In this document: piece after piece, positions 45,424 through 57,638 of the stretch
How positions within the stretch are numbered: the stretch's first letter is position 1
Layout of the letters: every line of letters starts with the position of its first letter
Assembly: GCA_019054805.1 (NCBI GenBank)
Contig: JAHQIY010000005.1
Location: forward strand, 4,385,501 to 4,449,500
Source: Brachionus manjavacas
Taxonomy: Eukaryota; Rotifera; Eurotatoria; Ploima; Brachionidae
Length of the DNA stretch: 64,000 bases
Direction: 5' to 3'
Made by a program: the position numbers and the translations under genes
Notes under the pieces: model-generated
Told to the model about the DNA's origin: nothing
What the model saw: only the letters and a program-made list of their open reading frames with translations
Database searches by the model: none

Positions 45424-46594
45424 AAATTAAATTAAACATTATGTTTAATTACTCAAGAATATTCCGAGAATTCTTAAAAACTTAAAATTTGATTAAAAAT
45501 TTTATTTGTTGTTGGATACTTTTAATCAAAATATTTAATTTGATTTTAACTCATAGAATTTTATAAAAATAAATTAATATTTTTTTCCACTATAATTCCA
45601 TGTTGTTCAAGAGCCTAATTAATTAATTAGATTTCACTTGAATTCAAAGAGTATAATTTTATTAAATTTAATATTTAAAAGTAGTAATTTCAATTTGTTT
45701 TGTTTTACAAATATTCAGTATCATTCAACCATAATTTTATATAATTTCTAACTTTGAATTACTAGCAAGGTAAAAATTTTCATATTTTAACACTGGGTAT
45801 AACATTTTATATAAGTCATTATGACTTAAAGCGAAAATATATTGAATGATAAAATATATTTATAAAATATATATATAATTGAATATCTGATTGAGCTCTT
45901 AACATTCTTTTTTAAATTTTAATAATTTTGTTGCTTGGTGCTTCTATTCATAATCTAAATATTGAAAAAAATCTAATCAAAACTTAATTTCTCAGGTATT
46001 AAATTTACCCAATTTTTTTTATTACAGACAATATTCTAAATAAATGTCTGTGAGTTAGCTTCACCCTCAATACTCAGGTAAAATATTGCTTTATCTTGAA
46101 ATAATAAAATGAAGTCATTAAACGCTATTCGCTTATCAAATTACTTGAAATTAGCGTCACTGAAAAAACAAAGTTTAGTCAATAGATGCCAAAGCGTTCA
46201 GTCTAAACCCGAATCGAACTTAATCCTTAGTCAAAAAATAAATTTAGCATAAATTTCTATACCAACGAATAATTCGCTTCGCATTAACCAATTTTTTAAT
46301 TTTATTTTTAAAATATATTAATTAAATAAAAGAAATTAATAAATTTGGCTCTTTCAAAATTCATAATTTCTAATTTCGAGAAGCAACACAAAAGCGCATA
46401 TATTCATATTCATTAATGCTCCTTTTACATATTTAGTTTCTATTCCTCCAAGGAAAATCTCATCGCAAAATTTTCAATAAATTATAATTTAATGATTTGT
46501 AATAATATATTTCAAAATTTATTTTTTTGAATTCTGAAATACTTCAAAAGCATTTTGTTATAAATTGTACTTAAGTGACTGGTATACAGAAGTG
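45424..46594. other. AT-rich region upstream of the 46.6-kb gene
   Basis: No gene was seen. This should include the promoter of the following intronless gene. No unambiguous core promoter element was picked out of the A/T background. Confidence 0.35.
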
Positions 46595-47215
46595 ATGTCG
46601 GATGAAAATTACTACAAACTAATCAATATTTTCAAATCAGTGCCTGGGCTGAATATTCCATTTTCAGCTGGACTGGCACTCGGCGCTTTGTTCAATGGTG
46701 ACACAGAGATGTTCAAGCGGTCCGGCGAGATAGACCCCGTTCTGATATTCAATCCGCTTAAGTGTTTGGGTAATTTGAGGAAACACATAATGGCTTTTTT
46801 TCGAGACTACAGTGATGGAATATGGATCGGCAAAAAAGCCTGCGGAAACCAAATATTCGGCCTCACATTCTCGCCTGGTTTCGATCTTTACCAATATGCC
46901 ATTCTAATAGATGGCAACTGTTATTGCCTAAAATCGGCAAATAACTACAAAGTTGAAATAAAAATTACCAAAGACTCGAACGAAATTCAGCTTTATACCT
47001 GGTACCCAAGCTCAAAACAGAATCAAAGATTAAACACCACGCTCAAAGAATATGCTCGATCAATGGAGTCTTTTAGCTACTCAATTTTGCCATTAGGAAA
47101 AAATCAAATTAATTCTCAACTATTTTGTAATTTGATGCTGGCGTTCGCATCAAAAATAACACCCATGAAAGCCGCCTTTGAAATGACCACAACAGTAGGA
47201 ACCTTCTTGGTCTAA
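46595..47215 (+). CDS. Unassigned intronless 206-residue protein, possibly LRAT/NlpC-like
   Basis: ATG at 46595 (MSDENYYKLI) starts a frame ending in TAA at 47213-47215. The frame stays open 10 codons further upstream but without an ATG. The protein is compositionally complex, with no signal peptide or membrane helix. Two stretches recall LRAT/NlpC-P60-type papain-like folds: LYQYAILIDGNCYCLKSA, where such families have 'H-Y-A-hydrophobic', and NSQLFCNLML, where they have an N-C-x-x-F nucleophile motif. If that match is right, the catalytic His and Cys positions are occupied by Gln and Ser and the protein would be inactive. The similarity is from memory of motif shape only. A single uninterrupted exon is unlike most neighbours. 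Confidence 0.6.
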   Translation: MSDENYYKLINIFKSVPGLNIPFSAGLALGALFNGDTEMFKRSGEIDPVLIFNPLKCLGNLRKHIMAFFRDYSDGIWIGKKACGNQIFGLTFSPGFDLYQYAILIDGNCYCLKSANNYKVEIKITKDSNEIQLYTWYPSSKQNQRLNTTLKEYARSMESFSYSILPLGKNQINSQLFCNLMLAFASKITPMKAAFEMTTTVGTFLV

Positions 47216-49650
47216 TTATTTTTAGTCAAATGAAAATTGGAATTAATCGAATGCTATGTTTGAGTTTTAAATCGAAATTTCTCATTTTGTTATTTAATTT
47301 TTTTCTCTTAAATATTAAGTCGTATTAATTTAGTTTATAATTAAATAAATAGACGTTCTAAATTAGTATCGAGAAACCCTGACAAAGTAATAATAAAAGT
47401 TTCGTCTTTCGATGGGCTTTTGTTTTAAAAATTCTCACAATCTAATTTTAGACGCAGATTTTTTATTAATTTTATTTTGTTTTTTAAATAAATCCATTTT
47501 ACCTTTTATCTATTCTTTAATTTATGTGTTTTAGATTGAATATTTAGATCTCTCCATATAAGTCAACGTGAAAATTTTACCTTTTTTTGTAAATTCAAAC
47601 TGATTAATTAAAAATTTTCTCTTGTAAACATAGCATATTACGTAAGTTTAAATATTTTGATTTTCTATAAACATTCTTAATTACATGATCGAGTCTTTTT
47701 TTTGTTTTATTTTAGTATCATGCTTGAACGACCCATAATTTCATTAGAAATTAAAAAAATAATTTAGAGAATAAATTTATCCACTGATACATTTATTTTT
47801 TCTTAATTTTGAATTATTCAACGATTTTAATTATAATATCGATAATGAATCACATTTAAAAATATTGAATAATAGGGTTTCATTTGTGAAACTAAGTAAA
47901 ATTTTATGCAGACTGTGCTTTATATAAAATTAATTCAACTAAAGGTTATTTTCTTAATCGGGTTAGATTCAAAGAAGATTTAAGATCTTTTAAAATTATT
48001 TTTTTTAAATTTTTTTTTCTTTTCTAATTTTTATTCAATTAAATACAAGGTCAGTTTTAGAATTGTGAAACCAAATTAAATAATAAAAAAAATTTATATC
48101 ACTAAATTGATGAATATTTTCTTTATGAAAGTTCATTTTTTTACTCTTAAGTTCATTTAACTTGCAATTGTTTTTTTTAATAAAAAAATTTTTTAAATAT
48201 AAAGTGGTGTTATAATTATTGAAAAGTACTATTTTTGCTATATTTTAACTTAAAAACTTTGATTTAATTAAATTAAATTTTAATTAGTGAATAAGATTAT
48301 TGATTTGAGATTGCTTTATAATTCTAAATATACAGTGGTATTATCTATTTGCCGTTTTCAGTAAATTTTTCGATTTTTTTCTTAAAATATTGTCTACAAT
48401 ATTTAATTACGAATACAATTATATCAGGGTATAATTGTATTACCCTGATATAATTTTTGAATACAATTATATCAGGGTATAATTGTATAATTATACCCTG
48501 ATATAATTTTTTTTATTTAGTATTTTGATTTGTATTTTGTATTTTTTGTTTTTTTTTTAGATTTGTATTTTTTTTTTTTAGAATTAAAAAAAAAAAGTCC
48601 CGAATAAATTAATTTAAACACTGATGAAAATTTCGCTCAATTAAGTCAAAACTAAGCTTTTATTTCAAAAAACGAATATTATTTTATTTATTTATTCAAT
48701 TAGTGTCAATTATGGTGATGTAAATTCAATTTAAAGATTTAAAAATAAAATTAAAAAATTAAAAAATGAAGTATTTGTAATATTATTATGTCTTAATTTT
48801 TTGATATTTTGAATTTTAAAAATTTGTAATCAAAGATTCAAAATAAGCAGTTTAGAATCCAACACTTTTATAAAGGTCAAAAGCCATTTGGTTTAATGAC
48901 ACAATCTCCCTCATAACAAACAAAACAAACAAAAAAATAGTAACAAACAAAGCAAATTTTTTTTTACTTTTAATTCAGCATTAGATGTTAGTTATAATTA
49001 ACAAATTTGATTACTTTATTTTAAACATTATTAAGTAATCGAAATTAATATTAAAAAATTATTTTTTCAAATGCTTCTTAGTTCTTGAGATTATAGAGTA
49101 AGTATAAGCTTGGTCAAAAAGTTCTCCGATATTTTCTTGGATTTTATTTAAACAGAAAAAAAACAATGTTTCAAAAAATTTTTCTAAAAGTTTTAGAAAT
49201 TGAAACAATGAAAATTTAATTATGATAAAAATTTATAATCACTGAGAATATTTTATTAGAATTCAGTTATCTTAAATTGTTTAAAGAACAATAATTCATA
49301 TTGTTATTTCTCTTTATGTTTTAAAGTCACCTCTTCGTCACATCAAAACTCGTGACTAGGAGTTTGAAATAAATTATGATATAATGTTATTTTATTTTGG
49401 AAAAATGCATAAAAAACACGTCTACGAATCTTTCTTACATTCAATGCATATAAACCCAAAATAAAAGTCTAACGAAAAACAAGGACTTCATTATTAAAAA
49501 ACTAAAAATTTATAATAATTCTAAAATTAAAATTTTCCTAATATTTAATTTATATCAAAAAGACTCATCAGTTTTATGAAAATTTTAAACCAAATTTTCT
49601 TAAAAATCACAAATTGGCAATAAAATAATAAAAATTTCTAAATTTTCAAA
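47216..49650. other. AT-rich intergenic region between the 46.6-kb gene and the SNX9-like gene
   Basis: No coding sequence was found. The only marked structure is the duplicated palindromic unit at 48411-48511. The SNX9-like promoter should lie in the last part. Confidence 0.4.
48411..48511. repeat. Tandem pair of inverted-repeat units
   Basis: A 29-bp unit starting GAATACAATTATATCAGGGT occurs exactly at 48411-48439 and 48459-48487. Each is followed by its inverted half (TACCCTGATATAATT at about 48440-48454 and 48494-48508), so the segment can fold into hairpins with 15-bp arms. It resembles duplicated termini of a MITE or a cruciform-prone repeat. Confidence 0.75.
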
Positions 49651-52600
49651 ATGAGCAAAGTAATTTGAATTTTATTTGAATTTTTTTATACTAATTATTT
49701 TTTGATTTAGGTTCGTGTTCTCTACGAATTTCAAGCCGAAGATGCGAACGAATTGACAACCTTCGTCGGAGAAGAACTAACCGTAGTCAATCCGGTTAGA
49801 ATTGAATCAAAATTAAAAGAAAAAATGTGATTACTTTAACTATTTTTATTTAGAAGGTTTTTGAAGGATGGATTCAATGTCAAAATAGTCAAGGGCAGCA
49901 AGGAATCGTACCTGCGACCTATGTCGAATACATTAATGAAGTAAAATTTTTCGATTTTTTTATTATTTTAATTGATTCTAATGAAGAGTGATGACGACAT
50001 TCCGCCCCCGCCTGGATCGAACTCAAATTATGGCTTTGGCACCAATACTCCTTCATGGAATATGCCAGCACCTTCATCTAGTTATGTAAATCAAAACTCA
50101 TATGTTAATCAATATAATCCTCAGGTTATTTTTTTGCTTTTTTATTCTAGCAAAATACAGATCTATCTGATCATAACCCTATCAGTTCTGTACCGGAAAA
50201 TCTTCCGACACAGCTTTCTTCACCTTTAGCTGATGTTGACTGGGATCACTTTTTAACTGATAATAAAACATCTAATAGCTCTTCAATTGATGCGAATAAT
50301 AACCAAATTTTAGATACGTCTCCAATAGTCTCCGAAAATAATGCTTCGGTAATAAGCTCTTATAATGCTATCTAATCCAGCTTCAATTGAATAATAACAG
50401 CTCATAAATAAATTAAATTTTTTTTATTAATTATTTAAATTTAGACCTTTACTTCAACAGTAAATACTATGAATCAAAACTATAACGCACCAGTTAGTAA
50501 TACGAGATCAAATCGCAGCTATGAAGAGGATGATTCGGATTTTAGTGATGATGAACAATCAGCTAGCAATGTAACAACATTAAATAACAATGGTTCACTT
50601 TATGCCAATAAAGAGAAAAGTAAAACAAATACGAGCATTAGCTCTACTGTGTCAAATCCGCCGTCATCTGGCACTTTAAAATTGAAGTATTATTTTAATT
50701 TTGGATTAATTAATTTCTAAATTATCAACTAGATCAAGAAATTCATATGGCCTGGATGTTTTTTTGTTACATGGTTCAGTCAAAAAAGTTTTGGATAGTG
50801 ACAAATTTTCCTCAATAATAGTTAGTAAAAATTTTATAAATTTGAAATATAAAATTTGATTTTTTTGGTTTTGAAATTAAAGATAACATTATTTAAAGGG
50901 CTAAGATAAGAATTTTAATTTATTTTACAGAGAGAGATTATTTTCACACAATAAAATAAAAATTCTCAAAAAAGTTTAATTAAAAATTTGAATAAAATAA
51001 AAAAATTATGAATTAAAATTTTTATTTGTTAGCATGTTATAAAATAGCTGTAAAGTTTAATCAAAAATGCTTAAGCAAATATGGCATCTCTGTAAAATTT
51101 TAATAATCCAAATTTTTTAATTCTAATCTTTAAAATAAGAGATAAATAAATAATAAAAAAAAACTAACAGCTAGGACTTAAGTTGTTTAATATTTAATGA
51201 TTCACTTAAACGCAAGTATTGGCAATTTCTATTCTTTTTTTTACTAGGATTTAATTTTTTCATCTTCATTATTTTTATTTTTAAAGGCAGAAAAAGTAAA
51301 GAATAGATTTAAAAGAATAAATTTAAAAAACAGTTTAGCAGTTTTCTTGAATTTTTTTTCTAATTTAAAAAGGAATGCAATCAAAAATAATAAATATAAT
51401 TTTTGTAAAAAATAAAAAAACAAAAAACTTCAAAAATTTATTATTGATAAAAATTATTTCAAAATAACAAATAATGATGATAAAATTTTAATTTTCTTTT
51501 ACGGAAAGTTTTCGAATAACCAACTGATTTTTCTAGTCTTGAAAACTACTAATAGATAATTTTTTTCCCATCTATCATATGCAGAAATATTTTTTTATTT
51601 ATATTATTAATTCTGTGAAAAAAATTCGAGTGTTTGAGAATAGAATTAAAAATTGGATAATTAAAAAATTCTATCTCATTTTCTTTTCATTAAGTCATTA
51701 ACAGTTGGTTGAGTGACTATTTCATTTGTTGACTTGTTCGATAATGAACTCGAGTATAGGTTTTAGTTTTTTATGATCTTATTTTTAATTTTAAAATCAT
51801 GACGTTTCTTATTATGATAAAATTTGTATCTTCACAATTGGAAGATTTAGGATTTCAAAAAGGCATATCTTCTTCTTAATATTGGGAAAATTGATTGAGA
51901 AGAGAATGCTGATTAAAAATAGATATTTTTATTCATAGCCTTAGTAAGGTGTTAATGTTAAGTTACTTTCAAAAACAACATTCTTCTAATAAATCTCTTT
52001 TTTTAGAGTTAAAGAGTTGAATTCCGTAATTTAAATTTTCAACAAAATTTAATTTTTCGAGATGACAATTGAATCGTTATAGATTTAAGGTTAATGAAAT
52101 TAATTATTAAATGTCTTAAATCATTTAAACTTTGCTTTTTTCCTTTAAATGCAATTTTTCGATCAATTTCAATTCAATAAAGCTTTATTTTATTTTATTT
52201 TCGATAAAATTAGATTTCTGTAAAAATATAAGTTTTTTTAAATTTTTGAGTTTAATTTTTGTATAGGATTTTAAATGACTTTAGTTAAAATGTATATTAA
52301 AATTTGAAAAAAATTTTCTTGGAAACGATTTTATTTTAATATTTTTTTTAAAATCATTTAAAAACTGGTTAAAACAAATCAATTGATTTATTAATTTTTT
52401 AGTTAAATGAACAACGCCAGTCTGTATGGAAGAGATTATCCCCACCGTACGAAATTCTAATATTGGGCTATCAATCCGACAAAAAATATCATGGAGTGAA
52501 AAAATTTACTTCATACGAAATTCAGGCAAAAGTCAGTGCTAATTTAAACTATTTAAATTTTTACAAAAAAAGTTTTTAATTTATTTCTAGATTTTTCCAC

Positions 52601-53592
52601 AAAGGGTCAAGCGTAGATACAACCATTTTGACTGGCTGCATGAGCGCTTGGTAGAAAAATATCCAAATATATGCATTCCACCATTGCCTGGAAAAGCTGT
52701 AACCGGAAATTTCGACGATGAATTTCTGAGCAAACGTAAGTCTCAGCTAGAACTATGGCTGAATAAGATGGCTTGTCATCCAGTTGTTGGACAAAGTGAA
52801 GTGTTTGTACATTTTTTACAATGTGATGAAGGCAGTTCAAAATGGAAGGCTGGAAAGCGAAAAGCAGAAAAAGATGATTACCGAGGCGCTCAATGGTTTT
52901 GTACATTGACAGTGCCCGGAGAAAGTGTGGATACAACGAATGCAATTAAAGAAAAAGTAGATAAATTTTCCAGAGCTTGCTCCAACTTAGAGAACTGTGT
53001 TAAAAATGTGTCATCGTCACTGGAAAAAATATCCTCTATTAATAGTTCAGTTTTGAGAAAAGAATACGTCCACTTGGGAAAAAAATTGGATGACTTTGGT
53101 CTAGCACTAAACAACGACTCATTAGAGGCACCTTTTAATCACGAGCTCACTGACGCTTTAATTACAACTGGTAATACGTATACTCAAATAGGAAATATGT
53201 TCGGAGAACAGCCCAAAACTGATATTAATCCACTTTTGGACAGATTTCATCTTTATAAAGGTCTTATCCAACAAATGCCTGAAATTGTCCAATTAGAAAA
53301 GCAATCCATTCAGATATACGAAGAATTTCAGACTAAGCCAGAGAAGCTAGAGGGAAGAAGCTTGATGGAAATTGCACCTAGACGCGAAATAATTAGCCAT
53401 GTTACTTTTGCTGAAATGAATCAATTCAATAGAGACAAAGTTGATGATTTTAATCAATATATGAAGAGTTTTCTTCAGCAGCAAATTACTTTTTATACGG
53501 AAATAACAGAATGTCTGAAACGAGCTCACGCCAGTTTTGATAAGATACCATCTAACAAATCTACTAACTTCAATTCATCATTTAGCAGATAA
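49651..53592 (+). CDS. SNX9/18/33-family sorting nexin (SH3-PX-BAR), nine exons
   Basis: Exons are 49651-49659, 49711-49794, 49854-49940, 49987-50085, 50151-50348, 50445-50686, 50733-50820, 52403-52531 and 52591-53592, giving about 645 residues. Exons 1-3 form an N-terminal SH3 domain (VRVLYEFQAEDANELTTF ... GIVPATYVEYI). A low-complexity acidic Asn/Ser linker contains DVDWDHF and a DDSDFSDDE patch. The PX domain begins at PPYEILILG and contains RRYNHFDWLHERL and PPLPGKAVTG. A C-terminal BAR domain spans roughly residues 430-640. Order and length agree with metazoan SNX9-family proteins, which couple phosphoinositide binding and membrane curvature to dynamin and WASP in endocytosis. Introns are 46-96 nt except a 1582-nt intron before the PX domain. 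The donor after exon 4 is ambiguous (see findings). It is convergent with the membrane protein gene at 53922. Confidence 0.92.
50821..52402. other. Single long intron of the SNX9-like gene
   Basis: The intron runs from GTTAGT at 50821 to TTTTTTAG at 52402. It is about 20 times longer than most other introns of the gene and is A/T-rich without a recognisable gene inside. A possible place for intronic regulatory sequence. Confidence 0.5.
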
Positions 53593-53921
53593 ATAATAGA
53601 ATATTTGAATATATATATTTTTTTTCGACCAGACCACTTTTTATATTTTATCATGAATAAAAAATTTTAGTTTTTTTTCGAGGTTCATTCTGTTCGGCAT
53701 TTAGTCAACTGTATGATTTTTTATCAGAAACATATGAACTGAGATAAATTGGGCCTTTTTTCAATAATTTACAATAAAAAATTTAATTTTAAATTTGTAA
53801 ATAATTTACTATTTATTTCGTAAAAATTTTAATTAAAGCTTTTAATAACATATAAATCTATTTTTATGAATTATACTAAAATAAATTTAAAGTAAGCGAA
53901 TTCTTTTTTTTAATATTTCCA

Positions 53922-54510
53922 TTAAACATAAGAAAAAGTTTTCATTTTTGAAGGTGAATAAAATCCCTCTACAATTGAATCTAAAAAAAACACTCTTTTT
54001 GAAGATCCATTATAAGTCTCAAAAGGATTTAAAATTACCTTCAATGTTGTTATTTTGATCTAGATTTAGACTGGGTTTTGAAAACGATTCATTCATCCCG
54101 CAATTAATGTCGTCATAAATTGATCTTGTTATAGTTGAAAATCCTTTTAAGTAAATTTTTGGAGAAAAAAATATTTTTTTTGTCATTCAAACCATAATTA
54201 GGTCCAGATAAAGCCGAAGTATTTGAATAATCTGTTTGCACAACTTAAAAATTTCAACTAGAATTTTAATAAAATAAAATTTTTTTAAACCTGTTTGTTT
54301 TGTTGATTCATTTATTTTACCATTTGAAGAATCGCTTTTATGTACATTTTGGGCAAATCTTGGATTCTCTTTTAAAAAATCTTTGCTCAAAGAAATTTTT
54401 AAATTTTAATATACAATTTACTTTTGCGATTACGGAAAATTATTGCAATCATTATTATAATAATTATTTGAAGAAAAATAACAGTCAGACCAATTGAAAG
54501 GGATACCGTC
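53922..54510 (-). CDS. 3' part of a single-pass membrane protein, five small exons (5' exons unresolved)
   Basis: In minus-strand order the exons are 54510-54422, 54380-54291, 54231-54193, 54143-54039 and 53980-53922, separated by 41-59-nt GT-AG introns with all junction phases consistent. The first encodes a transmembrane helix (VSLSIGLTVIFLQIIIIIMI) followed by basic FRNRK. The remaining 98 or so residues are a cytoplasmic tail: ENPRFAQNVHKSDSSNGKIN, then SGPNYGFSTITRSIYDDINC, ending SPSKMKTFSYV. The last residues S-Y-V fit a class I PDZ ligand, and YDDINC-like Tyr motifs could be phosphorylated. A type I surface receptor or adhesion molecule is the likely nature, but the ectodomain was not assembled and no family is named. 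Its stop lies 330 bp from the SNX9-like stop. Confidence 0.6.
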
Positions 54511-55312
54511 CTTTTGTTTGATAAAAATGAAGCAAAATTAGAAAAATTTATTTGCAAATATAATAATTCAATTGTCGAAAATCATTCAATTTTTTTGGTT
54601 AGATTTGATGAAGCTTGAAAATTAAAAGATTATTAGTTTTATTAGGGTTATTCTTTAGACATCTAATCGCTTTTATTTCAAATTCTAAAACATATCTTTT
54701 ATTTTAAATATATTTTAAGATTTTAAATATTTTAAAGACAAAATTTCATTTTGGCTTTTTTTAAGAGTAATTATCGATAGTAAAGCTTATAGAGGAAAAC
54801 GTCAGCTAAATTTTCAAATCCAGTAACCTCTGAAATATGTCAAAGAAATGGGTTTGAATTAAGAATTCAAAAATTTAAAATTTTTATTAATTAGTTATAG
54901 ATTAAAATAAATTAATTAAAATAAATTAGTTATGGAAGGTTATATTGGGAGAAACAAACGATTTGAAGAACTGTAACGAGGTTCAGAATGCATGACTTAA
55001 GCATAAAGCTTAATTGACTGAAAAAAATCAGATAACTCAAAAAATTATTTTTTAAATTATTGTTATTTTCAAATTGATTTATTAAAGCCAAATGCACTTT
55101 CACTAATGTTTCATTTGCTTCTATTCAAAATAAATTTGAAGCTGAATTTTCGCATCTGAAAACTAAATTTAATTCCAGAAAAAATAAATAAAACAACCAA
55201 AAATTGAAAAACAATTACCTAAATAAGTTAAATAAATTACCTAAATAATTTTTCTAAGAGAAAAATCATGAAGAAAATTTCTAAAATAAAGAAATATTTT
55301 CTGCAAGTTTAC

Positions 55313-55369
55313 CTTGTAATGGTAATGCCATTACTTTCAAATGCTGGCCTTATTATTTCATTTTTTAAT
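55313..55369 (-). other. Candidate upstream exon of the membrane protein gene
   Basis: On the minus strand, CATTCAG at the acceptor and AG|GTAAAC at the donor bound a 57-nt piece reading LKNEIIRPAFESNGITIT in the phase compatible with the exon at 54422-54510. The intervening exons, if any, were not found. The plus-strand frame over this segment (55268-55579) is judged a shadow. Confidence 0.3.
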
Positions 55370-55930
55370 CTGAATGTATTACTATTAAAAAAGACACTAA
55401 AAGAATATATTTTTAATTTCTGCTTGAAAAAATATCAATTATTCGACAAAAAAAGAAATTTAAATTATAAAAAAGATAGCCGAAATGCTGGCAACCTGGT
55501 TCCGATTATAGAATTTTTTACAAAATATTACTCAGCATTTCACTTAAAGATTAATATTTTTCCCTCAACAAAAAGCTAATCAAAAAAATTAAAATATTTT
55601 AAATTAAATTGCGTATTTATACAACAAAAAGAATGGCGAAAACAAATTGAAGATAAAACGCATTAAAATAAATAATCTTACAGATAAACATTTCTTTCCA
55701 AGTAATTGTCATTCATGCTCTTGAATGTCTATTATTTTTTAGCAAAATTAGCATCTACATTTACCATAAATAAAAATCAAATAATTTTATTATAAAAAAA
55801 TGTTTAATTTATAACAACAGCAAATTTCTAGAATCAAAACTAATTATTTATTAAGTAATTTATTTTCAGGTAATTTAAATTTTAAAATTTGATTTAAAAA
55901 AAAAGAAACCAAACACAAACATTAGATAAA

Positions 55931-57638
55931 TTAGACATAAAAACTCGCAGATGACTTTACACCAAACGGCTCGTTCCACATCGAATTTAAATCACCATTT
56001 AAATAAGCCATTATCATCAATGGAAAAAGAATGGAAGGTACTAAAAAAAGTAATGCAGGCTGAGCTTCGCGAAAAATTTCGCTGGACATTGTAGCGGTTA
56101 AAAGTCCAAAAAGATACCCAAATAATGAACACCGAAAATATGACCATCTTCTCATTGGGCCGATATAAAAATTTCGAAAAAAAATTTTGTTAAATCTTAG
56201 AAGGCTTGATGAGTGCTTAATATTATTTGAGGCAATGAAGTTGTTTTGAATCTTTTCCTCTTTAGAATCACGTGATTTTTCTGCATTAAAATTAAACGCC
56301 ATTTGATTCCGTTTGTAGGCATCAAAGCGAAGTACAAAGCAGAGTAACAAACCAGGTATGACAATATCTCCCAATCCGAGAATGGAATAGTTTCCTTCTT
56401 CTTGGTAGCTTGGAATAACCAATTTTCCAGGCAAAGAAAGCTTGGGGCCCTCTTTAAAATCAATATTTAGCTTCTTTGTTATAAAATCAAATGGATTGTC
56501 TGCTTCTTTGGTGGCCACTTTTACCATTACATTTGAGTTGAAAATAAATTTCGAAAAATAAACCCAAATTACGTCATAAATAACAAGACCAAATAATAAA
56601 AGCAAAGAAACTTTAAGACTAGGCAGTCTAACCATGCTGATAAACACTACACAAAAACCGATTCCGATCACTGAAATTTGAAATTTAAATTTTATTTAGT
56701 CAAGTTACTATTTAGCTTTTGAAGACTTACAGTCCATGAAGATCCAGTGACCAGTAATGATCCAGAGAGCGACTAGAAAAATAGATGCAAAAAATGAGAC
56801 CATGTCGGACAATGAGTGCGAACCAAATAATCTTAAATTTCTTTTTTTCCTTTTGGAAAAGAAATAAATAAAGACAAGTTTTGGTGAATTTTATTTTATG
56901 TTACCGTATGATTTCCGGATCTGAGATGAAAAAATTGAGAAAATGTGTACACACAGGCGACAATAAATGTGAAAAGGAAATAGTAGCTAGAACTGGGCAA
57001 GCAAAAAAATTTTTTTTAAATTTCAAACAAAATAAAGTAAAGCTTTACCTGAGGTGCAAATCACGAATGTAGTTTGGAAAGAATCGAAATAAAAAAACAT
57101 CACCAATAGAGATATGGATGAGAGAATTGGAATGAAAAGAGCTTGAAATGAATTAATAGTTTGAAATTTGTCTTTTTTTTCATCTGTTTGGTCGTTCATT
57201 AAAATTATTTTTTGGTCTAAGTCTGAATGTGTCACTGCACAGCAGCCATCAAATTCATCCTCAAGCAAGCAGTCTAATTCACTATTCAATGACTTGAAAC
57301 TAGCGTACAATATGATCAAAATACTGATAAAGAATGTAATCAAATGAGAACTGTCTATTGTTGATTTAATCCTAAAAAAACAAAAAAAAAGCTATTAATT
57401 TAATAAATTTTTAAAATTTTTTAAATATTATTTTCCTTATTTTTATTTTTTTTTAATTTAAAAAAATAAACTAGTCAATTTTTCCGAAAAAATGTTTTAT
57501 TTACCAACTTCGATTCTCGAATTCATAAGTGCTGAACGCGAAGGCATCCTGGTTGTGGCTGTGTTTGACTTTAATTTCTGATTCTTGACTAAGTGACTCA
57601 ACAATCATTCGATTCATAGAAACTAATTTTGTTACCAT
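55931..57638 (-). CDS. SPPL3: SPPL3, signal peptide peptidase-like intramembrane aspartyl protease, five exons
   Basis: Exons on the minus strand are 57638-57505, 57371-57049, 56986-56905, 56849-56731 and 56670-55931 (465 residues), with introns of 60-133 nt. The N-terminal helix reads FFISILIILYASFKSLN. Later segments TGHWIFMD, VRLPSLKVSLLLLFGLVIYD (catalytic YD), FNSNVMVKVATKEADNP, GLGDIVIPGLLLCFVLR (catalytic GxGD) and AQPALLFLVP (PAL motif) follow in the expected order, and match SPPL3 rather than SPP or SPPL2. It is a Golgi multipass protease that cleaves glycosyltransferases and other type II proteins. The protein is longer than the roughly 384 residues of the human one, mainly through a luminal/cytosolic loop in the N-terminal part and about 40 extra residues after the GxGD helix (from QMAFNFNAEK to NFYIGPMRRW). 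Catalytic residues are all present. Confidence 0.95.

Noticed and set aside
55268..55579. Plus-strand 103-codon frame with a hydrophobic start
   Set aside because: Lys/Asn/Phe/Leu composition follows the A/T bias, and a better exon candidate lies on the opposite strand.
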